64,000 bases of DNA from Psychrobacter immobilis (GTDB lineage Bacteria; Pseudomonadota; Gammaproteobacteria; Pseudomonadales; Moraxellaceae): NCBI RefSeq assembly GCF_904846185.1, contig NZ_CAJGZQ010000019.1, positions 1-64,000 on the forward strand. The letters run 5' to 3'. The notes under the pieces are model-generated. The model saw only the letters and a program-made list of their open reading frames with translations. It was not told the DNA's origin and did not search any database. The translations under genes and the position numbers were made by a program. Positions 35,545 to 44,911 of this stretch are shown here, piece by piece; within the stretch, counting starts at the first letter, position 1, and each line of letters starts with the position of its first letter.

Positions 35545-36549
35545 TTACGATTCAGTTTGTCCATGGAAAAACGCTCTGTGCTTATCTAACAGCTCAGCCG
35601 TCAGTGGCTCGCCGTACGTTTTACTGTTTTTTATGTGATTGTCAGGAGCGACTGTTTCACCGTCATAAATCACATTTGGGTATATCGTCAATAATTTTGG
35701 ACGCGCATTTTTAACAATGATTTCAGCCATTTTCATCGCATTTGGATTGGTGTTCTCGCCTTTATCAATAACGGCTACCGATTCCGTTAGCGTATAATTT
35801 CCTTCACTTGGGTCAACATAATCAATAGGCAAGCCTTGTGCTTTGTTTGCGATTGCTTGATGACGCAAGCCAAAACCAATCGGCACCTCACCTGCCATCA
35901 CTTTTTTGATCGGACCTGAGCCTGACAACTCCAAGTTTGGACCCGCATTGGTGCGGATATCGTTCATAATTTTCTGCCCTTCAGCGCCCATTCCATAAGT
36001 AGCGGTGACGTCTTGAATAAACAGCCAACCTGTCGATGAGCCATTAGGATCCACCATCGCAATTTTATTTTTGTAGATCGGGTTTGCCAAATCCTTGGCA
36101 CTGGTTGGTCTGGGCAGATTTTGCGCCGCCATCTCTTTTGTGTTTAAAATAATAGCGCCCGTAAAGCCCAGTATTGGTGCATAGTAATTGGGGACCGCCA
36201 CTTGCGGGTCAACGTCAAAGGTCAATTCTTTAAACATAGGATGCTTGGCTTGGGCGCTTTCTAAGTAGAATGAGCTCATCGTCACCATATCGGCCTCTGT
36301 ATTATCGCCTTCTGCCAGCAAACGCCCACCCAACTCCCCTGTCCCAAAAGACTGAAAGACATACTGACCCTCATAGCCTGCTTCGTCTAAAACTTCTTGG
36401 ATGACCTCGACCGCTTCTTCGTCGGCATTGCTATAAATGACCACTTCTTCGACGTTGCTAGAAGCACCTCCTTCTGACTCAGGTGAATTACAACCTGCTA
36501 AGACGATTCCACACGCGAAACTTGCCACTAACGTTTTAAATAAAAACAT
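35545..36549 (-). CDS. Aminophosphonate ABC transporter substrate-binding lipoprotein
   Basis: 334 residues with a lipoprotein signal (lipobox VLAGC, Cys about 19). The binding fold resembles the iron/2-aminoethylphosphonate group (VVIYSNADEEAVEVIQEVLD, GGRLLAEGDNTEADMVTMSS, MVDPNGSSTGWLFIQDVTAT). In this position, between a fused permease and phosphonate-degrading enzymes, it should bind 2-aminoethylphosphonate or a derivative in the periplasm. Confidence 0.8.
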   Translation of the reverse strand: MFLFKTLVASFACGIVLAGCNSPESEGGASSNVEEVVIYSNADEEAVEVIQEVLDEAGYEGQYVFQSFGTGELGGRLLAEGDNTEADMVTMSSFYLESAQAKHPMFKELTFDVDPQVAVPNYYAPILGFTGAIILNTKEMAAQNLPRPTSAKDLANPIYKNKIAMVDPNGSSTGWLFIQDVTATYGMGAEGQKIMNDIRTNAGPNLELSGSGPIKKVMAGEVPIGFGLRHQAIANKAQGLPIDYVDPSEGNYTLTESVAVIDKGENTNPNAMKMAEIIVKNARPKLLTIYPNVIYDGETVAPDNHIKNSKTYGEPLTAELLDKHRAFFHGQTES

Positions 36550-36651
36550 TATTTGTCCTATTATTTGTTGATGTTTTAATAATGAAAAAGTTGTTGCTTA
36601 AAATATAAAACGAAAATAAATCTTATCAATGCGCTTGACCGATGAGTAAGA

Positions 36652-38346
36652 CTAAGAAGACGTTGATATCACCATTGACTTAGGTTTTTTCTTGGTTTTT
36701 ATTGCCGCTCTACCAGAGAGCCGTTTGCTATAAATATGACGGACAATAGCAAACAACATCAGTGCGCCAATATTGGTCAGCAATATCATCAGCGACAAGA
36801 TAAAAATCTCATCGAAGCGCGCAAAGTGCTGTAGCTCGACTATCTTGGTGGTGAGTACCATTGTTTTGGCACCTGAAATAAAGATAACCGCGCTAATCGT
36901 CACCATGGCACTGATAAAATAGAATGAAGCGACTTCAATCAGCGTAAAAAACGAATTGGGCACGACGATGCGGCGTAACGATGCAAACCATGAGTCACCC
37001 AACAGACCAGCCGTCGTCTCCCAGCCCAAATTCATTTTAGACAGTGCGTTTTTACTCATCAAATAAGGCGTGGCAAAGTAATGAATGATGTTGCTAATCA
37101 CGATGATAAAAATAGTATTGGCGACCGCCGACCCCGAAAACACCATCAAATAGGCAATACCGACGACCATTCCAGGCACCGTATTGGTTACCAATGCCGA
37201 GCTTTCAATACTGAATTTACCCAGTTTAAACAGGCTTGAGCGCTCGTATAGCAAGGCTGAAAAATACGTAATCAAAGTGCCAAACACCGCTGTTAATACC
37301 GCCACAAGTAATGAGTTTTTATAGACCCGCATCAGATTGGCAGACTCTAAAGCCTCGCTGACAATCTCGGTGGTGAAGACCATCTGATAAGGCCATGATT
37401 TAATCCATGGGATGATGAATATCACGGCGAATACCAGTAACAGTAAGGCTAAAATCACACTCGATAACACCGCCAAAACACGGTCTTTGATTTTTGAGGT
37501 GGGCAGATCAATCATTTCAACTGAGTCATAGCGCACATTAAAGCGTGCCACGTACCATAGTATGGCGATGCTTAGGATCGATGGCACCAGCATAAATAAC
37601 GCAACCACTGCCCCCTTTTCGAATGAAGGTGACGCGCCTAAGATTTGGGTATAAAGCTCAGTGGCGATGACGCTATATTGCCCCCCAATCGACGCTGGAA
37701 TACCAAAGTCTGTAAAGGCTAAAAAGAAACATTGAATCATCGCTGCTGCAAAGGTGCCGATTAGAGGACGCACCACAGTCATATCAAACTGGCGATAAGG
37801 AGAGTCTCCCATCAACTCTGATACAACGACGAACTTTTTGTCCAAATACTGGAAAGTATTGTTCAATAATAAAAAAGCAATGGGCAAGGTATAAATGGTA
37901 TAACCAAGCCACATGCCATAAAAGCCGTATATGTCCTCAAACAGCTGAAAGCCAAGAATCTGAGTAAGCAAACCTTGTTTGCCAAAGGTATAAATAATGG
38001 CAAAGCCGTAGGTTACGGTTGGCAACAACATAGGAAATAATGCCGCCAGCTTAATAAATTGTTTAAAAATTTTGGGCAAATTAGTCCAATGCACGGTATA
38101 AGCCAAAATAAAGCCCAAAAACGTCGCGCTAAGCGCACTCATCGTCGCCACAAAAAAGCTGTTTTTCATGGTCTGCAAAAAGCCATCACTGCTCAAAATA
38201 CTGGTGTAGTTTTCTAGCCCTAATGCATCACCGACATTCAAAGACAGTGCCAGCAGTTTGACTAATGGAACAAACATAAACATGACGAATAAAACAGCAA
38301 CGAATAGCCAAATTGCTTTTACGAGGGGTGAATTGCTCAATTTCAT
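36652..38346 (-). CDS. Aminophosphonate ABC transporter permease (fused, two permease domains)
   Basis: 564 residues with about twelve membrane segments. It is two binding-protein-dependent permease domains in one chain, as in the iron(III)/2-aminoethylphosphonate PhnU/V-type permeases. The first EAA-like loop is in SELMGDSPYRQFDMTVVRPL (near residue 180) and the second in TAGLLGDSWFASLRRIVVPN (near 455). It forms the inner-membrane channel for the importer. It lies between the ATPase and the binding protein. Confidence 0.85.
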   Translation of the reverse strand: MKLSNSPLVKAIWLFVAVLFVMFMFVPLVKLLALSLNVGDALGLENYTSILSSDGFLQTMKNSFFVATMSALSATFLGFILAYTVHWTNLPKIFKQFIKLAALFPMLLPTVTYGFAIIYTFGKQGLLTQILGFQLFEDIYGFYGMWLGYTIYTLPIAFLLLNNTFQYLDKKFVVVSELMGDSPYRQFDMTVVRPLIGTFAAAMIQCFFLAFTDFGIPASIGGQYSVIATELYTQILGASPSFEKGAVVALFMLVPSILSIAILWYVARFNVRYDSVEMIDLPTSKIKDRVLAVLSSVILALLLLVFAVIFIIPWIKSWPYQMVFTTEIVSEALESANLMRVYKNSLLVAVLTAVFGTLITYFSALLYERSSLFKLGKFSIESSALVTNTVPGMVVGIAYLMVFSGSAVANTIFIIVISNIIHYFATPYLMSKNALSKMNLGWETTAGLLGDSWFASLRRIVVPNSFFTLIEVASFYFISAMVTISAVIFISGAKTMVLTTKIVELQHFARFDEIFILSLMILLTNIGALMLFAIVRHIYSKRLSGRAAIKTKKKPKSMVISTSS

Positions 38347-38410
38347 AAATATCCAAGACGATCAAATGGTCAAATACGGTCATTCACGGCATTTTTATTT
38401 TTAATCAATA

Positions 38411-39334
38411 TTAATTGATGGTGGCATCTTTTCGTTTTTGCTGATGACTGTCTTTAATAACATTAAGATCGTCGGTATTGTCGATAATGTCCATACCATC
38501 GATATCGTCATAACGATGAGTCACCACACTGTCATCCTGACCATAATGTTGGCGCTGGGTATATTTGCTTAAGGGGTCAATGTTTGCGCCATTATCTGCA
38601 AATAAACTTAAGATATTGCGACGCTTGATATTGAGCTGATTGAGAATGAAGTTTTTGACAAAATCATTGGCTGGGTTGCGAATGATTTCCGTTGGTGTCG
38701 CGAACTGTGCCACTTTGCCGTCTGAGAGCAGTAAAATACGATCAGATAACGTCATGGCTTCTTCTGGATCATGAGTGACTATTAAAGTCGTCAACTGATA
38801 GCGAACGGAAATCTCGCGAATACGTGCTTTGATGGTTTCTTTGATGACACCATCTAGCGCAGACAAAGGCTCATCTAATAACAGGATTTTAGGCTTCATC
38901 ACCAAAGTGCGTGCGAGTGCCACGCGTTGCTTTTGACCACCAGACAGTTGGCTGATGCGTTTATTTAGGTGGGCTTTGATATCGAGTAAGTCGACCAGTT
39001 CATCGACTTCTGCTTGCGTGCTAATATGAGGATTATTGCGTAAACCGTATTCAATGTTTTGTTTGACATTTAGATTGGGAAACAGTGCATAGTCTTGAAA
39101 GACAATATTGAAGCCTCTTTTTTTCATCGGCACTCGTGTAATGTCTTCGCCGTTATAAGCAAGACGACCGCCATTGATACCTGTCAAACCTAAGATAATA
39201 TGCAATAAAGTCGTTTTACCACAGCCAGAAGGCCCTAAGATTGAGACAATTTCGCCCTTATTAATTTTGAGGGAAATATCTTCAAAGATAACTTTATTCT
39301 CATACTTTTTCGTCACACCTCTAAGCTCTAACAT
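38411..39334 (-). CDS. Aminophosphonate ABC transporter ATP-binding protein
   Basis: About 307 residues from the ATG at 39334 (MLELRGVTKKYENKVIFEDI); an ATG six codons upstream is possible. Walker A GPSGCGKTT, signature LSGGQKQR, Walker B ILLLDEPLSALD and switch His in VTHDPEEAM are all present. The C-terminal 75 residues are polar and have no clear TOBE domain (DDIDGMDIIDNTDDLNVIKD), which is unusual. First gene of the phosphonate operon; a MITE copy lies about 110 bp upstream and may affect its promoter. Confidence 0.85.
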   Translation of the reverse strand: MLELRGVTKKYENKVIFEDISLKINKGEIVSILGPSGCGKTTLLHIILGLTGINGGRLAYNGEDITRVPMKKRGFNIVFQDYALFPNLNVKQNIEYGLRNNPHISTQAEVDELVDLLDIKAHLNKRISQLSGGQKQRVALARTLVMKPKILLLDEPLSALDGVIKETIKARIREISVRYQLTTLIVTHDPEEAMTLSDRILLLSDGKVAQFATPTEIIRNPANDFVKNFILNQLNIKRRNILSLFADNGANIDPLSKYTQRQHYGQDDSVVTHRYDDIDGMDIIDNTDDLNVIKDSHQQKRKDATIN

Positions 39335-39444
39335 ATCAACCAACCTGATCATTTATTATTTGTGTTGCCTAGGTCAGCAGTGTAGCCAGTAGTTGTGACA
39401 TTTTGGTTAAAGAGCCATGACAATACGATGACATCAAACAACGT

Positions 39445-39618
39445 TAGGGCGTGTCCTCAATTCAATCAATTACTTTCTAAATGGGCTAAACATGGCTAAA
39501 TTTTGTTAAACATCGTCAAATAGCTTATCAATATCTCGATATTAACGGCGCTATCTTCCTTGTTTGACGGCAATTTATCTCATTTTTATCACCATTTTTA
39601 AAATGAGGACACGCCCTA
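39445..39618. repeat. MITE-like element, full-length copy B
   Basis: 174 bp between TA dinucleotides, with ends GGGCGTGTCCTCAATTCAA and AAATGAGGACACGCCC forming a terminal inverted repeat of about 13-15 bp. The interior has no ORF and is about 80 percent like copy D at 58.2 kb (shared AACATCGTCAAATAGCT, CTCGATATTA, CTTGTTTGACGGCAATTTAT). It sits upstream of the phosphonate operon. Confidence 0.8.
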
Positions 39619-39659
39619 GATAAAGTATCGAAAACAATCCCGTGAGCATTTATCAAAAT

Positions 39660-39696
39660 AGAAGACCTCATTTAATACCATTAAATGAGGCCTTCT
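39660..39696. terminator. Strong hairpin after the acyl-CoA ligase gene
   Basis: AGAAGACCTCATTTAAT, loop ACC, ATTAAATGAGGCCTTCT. It has 16 of 17 pairs and lies about 80 bases past the ligase stop; TATTTT follows on the minus strand. Confidence 0.65.
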
Positions 39697-39777
39697 AAAA
39701 ACAGAAAGCCTGCCAATAGATGACAGACAAAATGCGTTAAACGTAGATGTTATTGATGAGAGTCTGTTGAGTAGTCG

Positions 39778-41463
39778 TTACGCTTCATGAGCCAATTTTC
39801 TCAGCTTGTGACGCAGTATTTTTCCGACAGTTGATTTGGGTAACTCGTCTATGAATTCGATATGACGCGGGCATTTATAGGCGGCCAAATTTGCTTGGCA
39901 CAGCGCTCTAATATCATCCTCATTTAAGCTATCATCAGATTTTACAACATAGGCTTTGACCGACTGACCCTGCAACTTATCATCGATACCCACCACTGAA
40001 CATTCGGCAACCTTAGGGTGCTCCTCAATGATGTTTTCTACTTCGTTAGGATAAACGTTGAAACCACTGACGATAATCATGTCTTTTTTACGGTCATATA
40101 TCTTAATAGCACCCTGCTCGTTCATAGATGCAATATCACCTGTCTTTAAGTAACCATCAGCAGTAAAAAACGTCGTATTGTCAATATTATGATAATGAGT
40201 AATGACGTTGTCACCTTTGATACACATCTCACCAACTTCATTTATGGCGAGGATATTTTCATCGTCATCACGGATATTGATATCGACACTAGGCAGTGGA
40301 AACCCTACATTGCCACTATATTCAGTGCCATTAAATGGATTGGCGGTACCCACGCCTAGCGTCTCAGACATACCCCAGCCTTCGAGGATAGGCAGACCTG
40401 TGACTTCACGCCAGCGCTTAGCGGTTTCAGGGGTCGCTGCCATACCACCAACTACAGTTAACTTGCATGCGGAAAAATCCAGATCCTTAAATTTGGGGTT
40501 CATCAGCAGGGCTTGGAACAAAGTATTAACACCAGGCAATAGATGAAAAGGACGCTTGCGCAATATCTTGATAAACCCTTCAATATCACGTGGATTGGTC
40601 ACCAGTGTGAGATGCTGACCCACACTCAACCCAACTATTGAGCAGATAAACGCATAAATATGATACAGCGGTAAAGCGACAATGGTATTTATTTGAGTAC
40701 TATCAGACATGGTGTCATAGACTGGCTTGAACCATTCGACAAACTGATAAGTGGCGGTCACAACATTTTGATTGGTAATCAAGATACCTTTGGCAACACC
40801 TGTCGTACCGCCAGTATATTGCAGCATTAATAAGTCGTCCGCTTGAATGCTAGGGCGAGAATAGCTTAATTTTTTGGCACGTTTTAAAAAGGCTTTATAG
40901 CGAGTCACGGTATAGCGAGAATTGGATTTCAACTGATAACAGGGAATGGCTTTTTTGACATATTTGGCAGCGATATTAACAAACGCACCTTTCACTACTC
41001 CTAACATATCGCCAATCTTGCTGATGACCACAGTTTTGACAGGGGTGTCTTTGATAATTTTCTCTAACGTTTTACAAAATGGTTCTAATATAAATAATAC
41101 AGCAGTATCTGAGTCAGCCAATTGATGTCTCAATTCACGAGGACTATACAGTGGATTGATGAGCGTTGTGACCATACCAGCGCGAATTATCCCTATGACA
41201 ATAGGCAGGTACTGGTTGACATTGGGCATCATGATGCCTATGACCGAACCCTTTGCTAGACCCAGACTTTGAATCCAAGCCGCAATAGCCAATGACAGGC
41301 TATCCACTTGCTCATAAGAATAAGTAACACCCATGTTGGTGATAAATTCATGGCTGGCATATTCTGTTAATTTGTCATCAAACATGTCAATCAATGTATT
41401 ATGTGGCGGCGCTATCTGTGCATTTATCCCTTTAGGATAATGCTGCGTCCAAAACTGATCCAT
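39778..41463 (-). CDS. Long-chain fatty-acid-CoA ligase
   Basis: 561 residues of the ANL superfamily. The AMP-binding P-loop is YTGGTTGVAKG (about 215), with GWGMSET in the middle, KTGDIA near 430 and the C-terminal lysine motif PKSTVGKILRHKLR. It activates fatty acids to acyl-CoA with ATP, feeding the beta-oxidation genes beside it. FadD-like in size and order of motifs. Last gene of a minus-strand operon starting with the acyl-CoA dehydrogenase. Confidence 0.88.
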   Translation of the reverse strand: MDQFWTQHYPKGINAQIAPPHNTLIDMFDDKLTEYASHEFITNMGVTYSYEQVDSLSLAIAAWIQSLGLAKGSVIGIMMPNVNQYLPIVIGIIRAGMVTTLINPLYSPRELRHQLADSDTAVLFILEPFCKTLEKIIKDTPVKTVVISKIGDMLGVVKGAFVNIAAKYVKKAIPCYQLKSNSRYTVTRYKAFLKRAKKLSYSRPSIQADDLLMLQYTGGTTGVAKGILITNQNVVTATYQFVEWFKPVYDTMSDSTQINTIVALPLYHIYAFICSIVGLSVGQHLTLVTNPRDIEGFIKILRKRPFHLLPGVNTLFQALLMNPKFKDLDFSACKLTVVGGMAATPETAKRWREVTGLPILEGWGMSETLGVGTANPFNGTEYSGNVGFPLPSVDINIRDDDENILAINEVGEMCIKGDNVITHYHNIDNTTFFTADGYLKTGDIASMNEQGAIKIYDRKKDMIIVSGFNVYPNEVENIIEEHPKVAECSVVGIDDKLQGQSVKAYVVKSDDSLNEDDIRALCQANLAAYKCPRHIEFIDELPKSTVGKILRHKLRKLAHEA

Positions 41464-41534
41464 AATTTACCTTCCTTGGTAATCAACTTATGAAAAACTC
41501 AATGGCTTTGAAGCATTTCTCATAAAAAACATAA

Positions 41535-42662
41535 CTACTCAACTTGCTGCCATCCTGACGTTGCATCATACTCATCTTGGTGGGCAAATAAGGGATGTGC
41601 TTTTGCTTCACTCAGGCTAAGCACAGGAGTCACGCAGACATCAACGAGCGCAAAAACTTGTTGCCAATGCTCAAGCGTTTGACTGGCAAATTTATCGCTT
41701 ACCGTCTTAGCCGCCGCTTGGCTTTCAGAGGTATTTGGCATAACTCCAAGTTGCCAATGGCTGTTTTTGAGCGCAGACAAATCCAATGCCCTACACAAGC
41801 CCTGCCAGAATTTCAGCTCTAACGAACCAACGGCCATATAGCGCTCGTCTGAAGTTTTGTATAGGCGATAGCAAGGCAATGATCCACCCAAAAAATCATG
41901 CTGCGGTGCTGGTTGTTGCCCTGAGAAACTTTTCACCAGCGTTCCCGTTGCCTTTGGCATGACCATATGCTGGTACAAGCTGTGCGTCATACTAACGGCA
42001 ACATGACGACCTTTGCCCGTCCGCTGGGCGGCGAATACAGCAGCAAGCAGTGCAATCACAGCGGTATCACTGCCGCCTGCCAAATCTGCAAATTGAACGT
42101 TAGGCATCGCCTGCTCGCCACTCGCCGTCTTTAATTGGTCTAAAACACCGCTCATCGCCATAAAATTAATATCATGACCAGCTTTATCAGCCCAGTCATG
42201 ATTAATCTCAGTTTTCGAATCGCTAGATGCCAAACCGTAACCAGTGATTGATACCATGACCAGCTTTGGATTAATCGCATGCAATGTTTTGGCATCTAGT
42301 CCCATACCTTCTAGGACGCTAGGGCGAAAGCTGTCAAACAGCACATCAGCATCTTTAAGATGCGCTTTGATCGCAGCAATACCTTGAGGATCACGGAAGT
42401 CGTGTTTCTCGGTAGTTTTGCCATGATTTAGTGCTTTAAACAATTCGCCAAAGGCTCTGGCAGGATCACCATTTTTAGGTTCAATCTTAATGATTTCTGC
42501 GCCCAAATCTGCAAGCAAACGTGTGGCAAAGGGTCCCGGTAAATTACGAGTCAAATCAACGACGCGCAGCCCTTGTAAGCAATCTGCCATTAAATCTATC
42601 ATTGAACCACTACTCGTATTAATTGCAGAATGAATCGTAGAATTAACCATCAGCTCAGTCAT
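41535..42662 (-). CDS. Family III CoA-transferase / alpha-methylacyl-CoA racemase-like (CaiB/BaiF)
   Basis: 375 residues from the ATG at 42662, which overlaps the stop of the preceding gene by 8 bases (ATGACTGA). An upstream ATG at 42677 is less likely. LQGLRVVDLTRNLPGPFATR, LLADLGAEIIKIEPKNGDPA and the later GRHVAVSMTHSLYQHMVM are typical of the CaiB/BaiF fold. Members move CoA between acids or epimerise 2-methylacyl-CoAs. With beta-oxidation genes on both sides a racemase role for branched acyl-CoA is attractive, but this is inference. Confidence 0.8.
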   Translation of the reverse strand: MTELMVNSTIHSAINTSSGSMIDLMADCLQGLRVVDLTRNLPGPFATRLLADLGAEIIKIEPKNGDPARAFGELFKALNHGKTTEKHDFRDPQGIAAIKAHLKDADVLFDSFRPSVLEGMGLDAKTLHAINPKLVMVSITGYGLASSDSKTEINHDWADKAGHDINFMAMSGVLDQLKTASGEQAMPNVQFADLAGGSDTAVIALLAAVFAAQRTGKGRHVAVSMTHSLYQHMVMPKATGTLVKSFSGQQPAPQHDFLGGSLPCYRLYKTSDERYMAVGSLELKFWQGLCRALDLSALKNSHWQLGVMPNTSESQAAAKTVSDKFASQTLEHWQQVFALVDVCVTPVLSLSEAKAHPLFAHQDEYDATSGWQQVE

Positions 42663-44826
42663 CAGCAAACACCTCACCTTTATCTGCCATGTCTAGCAGA
42701 ATTTGTGCTGGTTCAAAACGCTCACCGCATTGAGCCGCGAGTTCACGGCTACGGGTGATGAACGCCTCTAACCCCATCGCATTGATAAACTGTAGCGTAC
42801 CGCCTTGATGTGGCGCAAAGCCCCAACCAAAAATAGAGCCGATATTGGTATCAGCGACAGAGCACACGACGTTTTCTTGATAACATTTAGCAGATTCGTT
42901 GGCTTGGATAAACATCAAACGATCGATTAAATCTTGCTGTGATGGCTGCTCTGCTTTTGCTGGGTATAAATTCATCAGCTCAGGCCACAAGTATTTGTCG
43001 CCCTTATCGGTATACTCATAAAAGCCCTTGCCATTTTTTTTACCTTCGCGATTGTGTTCTTTGACTAGCGTTTTGAGTATCTCGTATGAAGGACGCACAG
43101 CAATGGGTTTACCTTCAGCCTCCATATCTAGCTGCTGCTGTTCGCTCACGTGCAACGCCAAACTTAATGACACCTCATCTTGCAATGCCAGTGGCGGCAT
43201 GGGCATGCCAGTTTTCATGCCAGCAACTTCGATGCTGCGCGGATGGACGCCCTCGCCTAACATCGCAACCCCTTCTGACACATAAGTGCCAAATACTCGT
43301 GACGTATAAAAGCCACGACTGTCATTAACGACGATAGGTGTTTTACCGATTTGTAGCACATAATCAAAGGCTTTTGCTAAAGTGGCGTCATCCGTTTGCT
43401 CGCCCATGATAATCTCAACCAACGGCATCTTATCGACTGGTGAGAAGAAATGCAGCCCGATAAATTGATTGGGTCGGGTGCTGGCTTTTGCCAATCCAGT
43501 GATGGGAAGTGTCGACGTATTAGATGCATAGACAGCTGTGTTAGGAATCACTGCCTCAGATTGCTGAGTACACTTGGCTTTAATCTCACGATTTTCAAAC
43601 ACCGCTTCGATAATCAGATCACATTCTGCCAAATCCTCATAAAACACTGTTGGCTTGATGCGATTGAGTAACGCTTGCTTTTTCTCTTCAGTGGAGCGTT
43701 TACGGCTAATGGCTTTGTCCAAAATGGTGGCAGAATATGATTTGCCTTTTTCAGCGCCTGCCATTTCAGTGTCGAGGAGTACAACGTCGATCCCCGCCTT
43801 TGCGGTGACATAAGCAATGCCCGCACCCATCATGCCTGCACCTAAAATACCAACTTTTTTGGTTTTATAGCGCTCAAAACCATCAGGACGAGATTGACCT
43901 TTTTTAATACTATTCAGCTGAGTCCATAGCGTATTAATCATATTTCTAGATTCAGCAGACAGCACACAAGCGGCGAAGTAACGCGACTCAAGCTCAAGTC
44001 CCGTATCGATATCCACTAAGCAGCCCTCGAAAACGCAAGACATGATGTGAGTAATGGCTGGATAATTGCCGTGTGACTTTTGGTTGGCCATGGCAGGCGC
44101 GATAGAAAATATCGGCACAATACTAGGATGCTTACTATCACCGCCGGGAATTTTAAAGCCCTTTCTATCCCATGGCTGCTGGGCACTGGGATTGGCGTTA
44201 ATCCAGTCTTTCGCCTGCTTGAGCATATCTGCTTTGTCAGTGGCAACGGCATTAATTAGACCCATGTCTTTAGCAGCAGTTGGACGCAGCTCTTTACCTT
44301 GGGTCATCAGCTCTAAAGCTGATTGAATACCAACCAATCGCGGTAAACGCTGAGTACCTCCGCCGCCCGGCAGCAAGCCCAATTTGACTTCAGGTAAACC
44401 CAATTTAGTCTTAGGCGAATCAATCGCGATACGATAATGACAGGCCAATGCCAACTCCAAACCACCGCCAAGTGCCGTTCCAGTCATAGCAGCGACGACA
44501 GGTTTACCTGAGGTTTCTAGCTTGCGTAAGCTAGCTTTCAGCTCTTCGACCAGCTCAAAGGCTTGTTCAGCAGTTTCAATATCAGCCAATTGGTCAATAT
44601 CGGCACCGACGACAAAGGTCTCTTTGCCAGAGGTTAAAATCAAACCTTTGGCAGACGCATCGTTAATAAAGCTGTCAGTCATCACTGCAAAATTATCGGT
44701 GAAACCGTCGCCGATGACATTCATTTTGCGACTGCTTTGGTCAATCGTAACGGTGATAATGCCATTATCAGATTCGGCAGAAAAGTGGTTCAATGCATTG
44801 ATGGCGTCTACGCTGTTTATGCTCAT
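42655..44826 (-). CDS. Fused enoyl-CoA hydratase / 3-hydroxyacyl-CoA dehydrogenase (FadB/FadJ type)
   Basis: 723 residues. The N-terminal crotonase domain (1-200) carries the oxyanion-hole segments and catalytic glutamates (GTALGGGLELALACHYRIAI, LPEVKLGLLPGGGGTQRLP). The NAD-binding dehydrogenase domain begins near 325 (VGILGAGMMGAGIAYVTAKA), and its catalytic His lies in GLHFFSPVDKMPLVEIIMG. It performs the second and third steps of beta-oxidation in the cytoplasm. It lies after the thiolase gene and overlaps the CoA-transferase gene. Confidence 0.9.
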   Translation of the reverse strand: MSINSVDAINALNHFSAESDNGIITVTIDQSSRKMNVIGDGFTDNFAVMTDSFINDASAKGLILTSGKETFVVGADIDQLADIETAEQAFELVEELKASLRKLETSGKPVVAAMTGTALGGGLELALACHYRIAIDSPKTKLGLPEVKLGLLPGGGGTQRLPRLVGIQSALELMTQGKELRPTAAKDMGLINAVATDKADMLKQAKDWINANPSAQQPWDRKGFKIPGGDSKHPSIVPIFSIAPAMANQKSHGNYPAITHIMSCVFEGCLVDIDTGLELESRYFAACVLSAESRNMINTLWTQLNSIKKGQSRPDGFERYKTKKVGILGAGMMGAGIAYVTAKAGIDVVLLDTEMAGAEKGKSYSATILDKAISRKRSTEEKKQALLNRIKPTVFYEDLAECDLIIEAVFENREIKAKCTQQSEAVIPNTAVYASNTSTLPITGLAKASTRPNQFIGLHFFSPVDKMPLVEIIMGEQTDDATLAKAFDYVLQIGKTPIVVNDSRGFYTSRVFGTYVSEGVAMLGEGVHPRSIEVAGMKTGMPMPPLALQDEVSLSLALHVSEQQQLDMEAEGKPIAVRPSYEILKTLVKEHNREGKKNGKGFYEYTDKGDKYLWPELMNLYPAKAEQPSQQDLIDRLMFIQANESAKCYQENVVCSVADTNIGSIFGWGFAPHQGGTLQFINAMGLEAFITRSRELAAQCGERFEPAQILLDMADKGEVFADD

Positions 44827-44911
44827 TTCAAGTCCTTTTTATATTATTCTATGTCGATATCAGTCACTAGAAACTAATGACAATCACTAAAATCTATTAG
44901 CACTATCAGCA

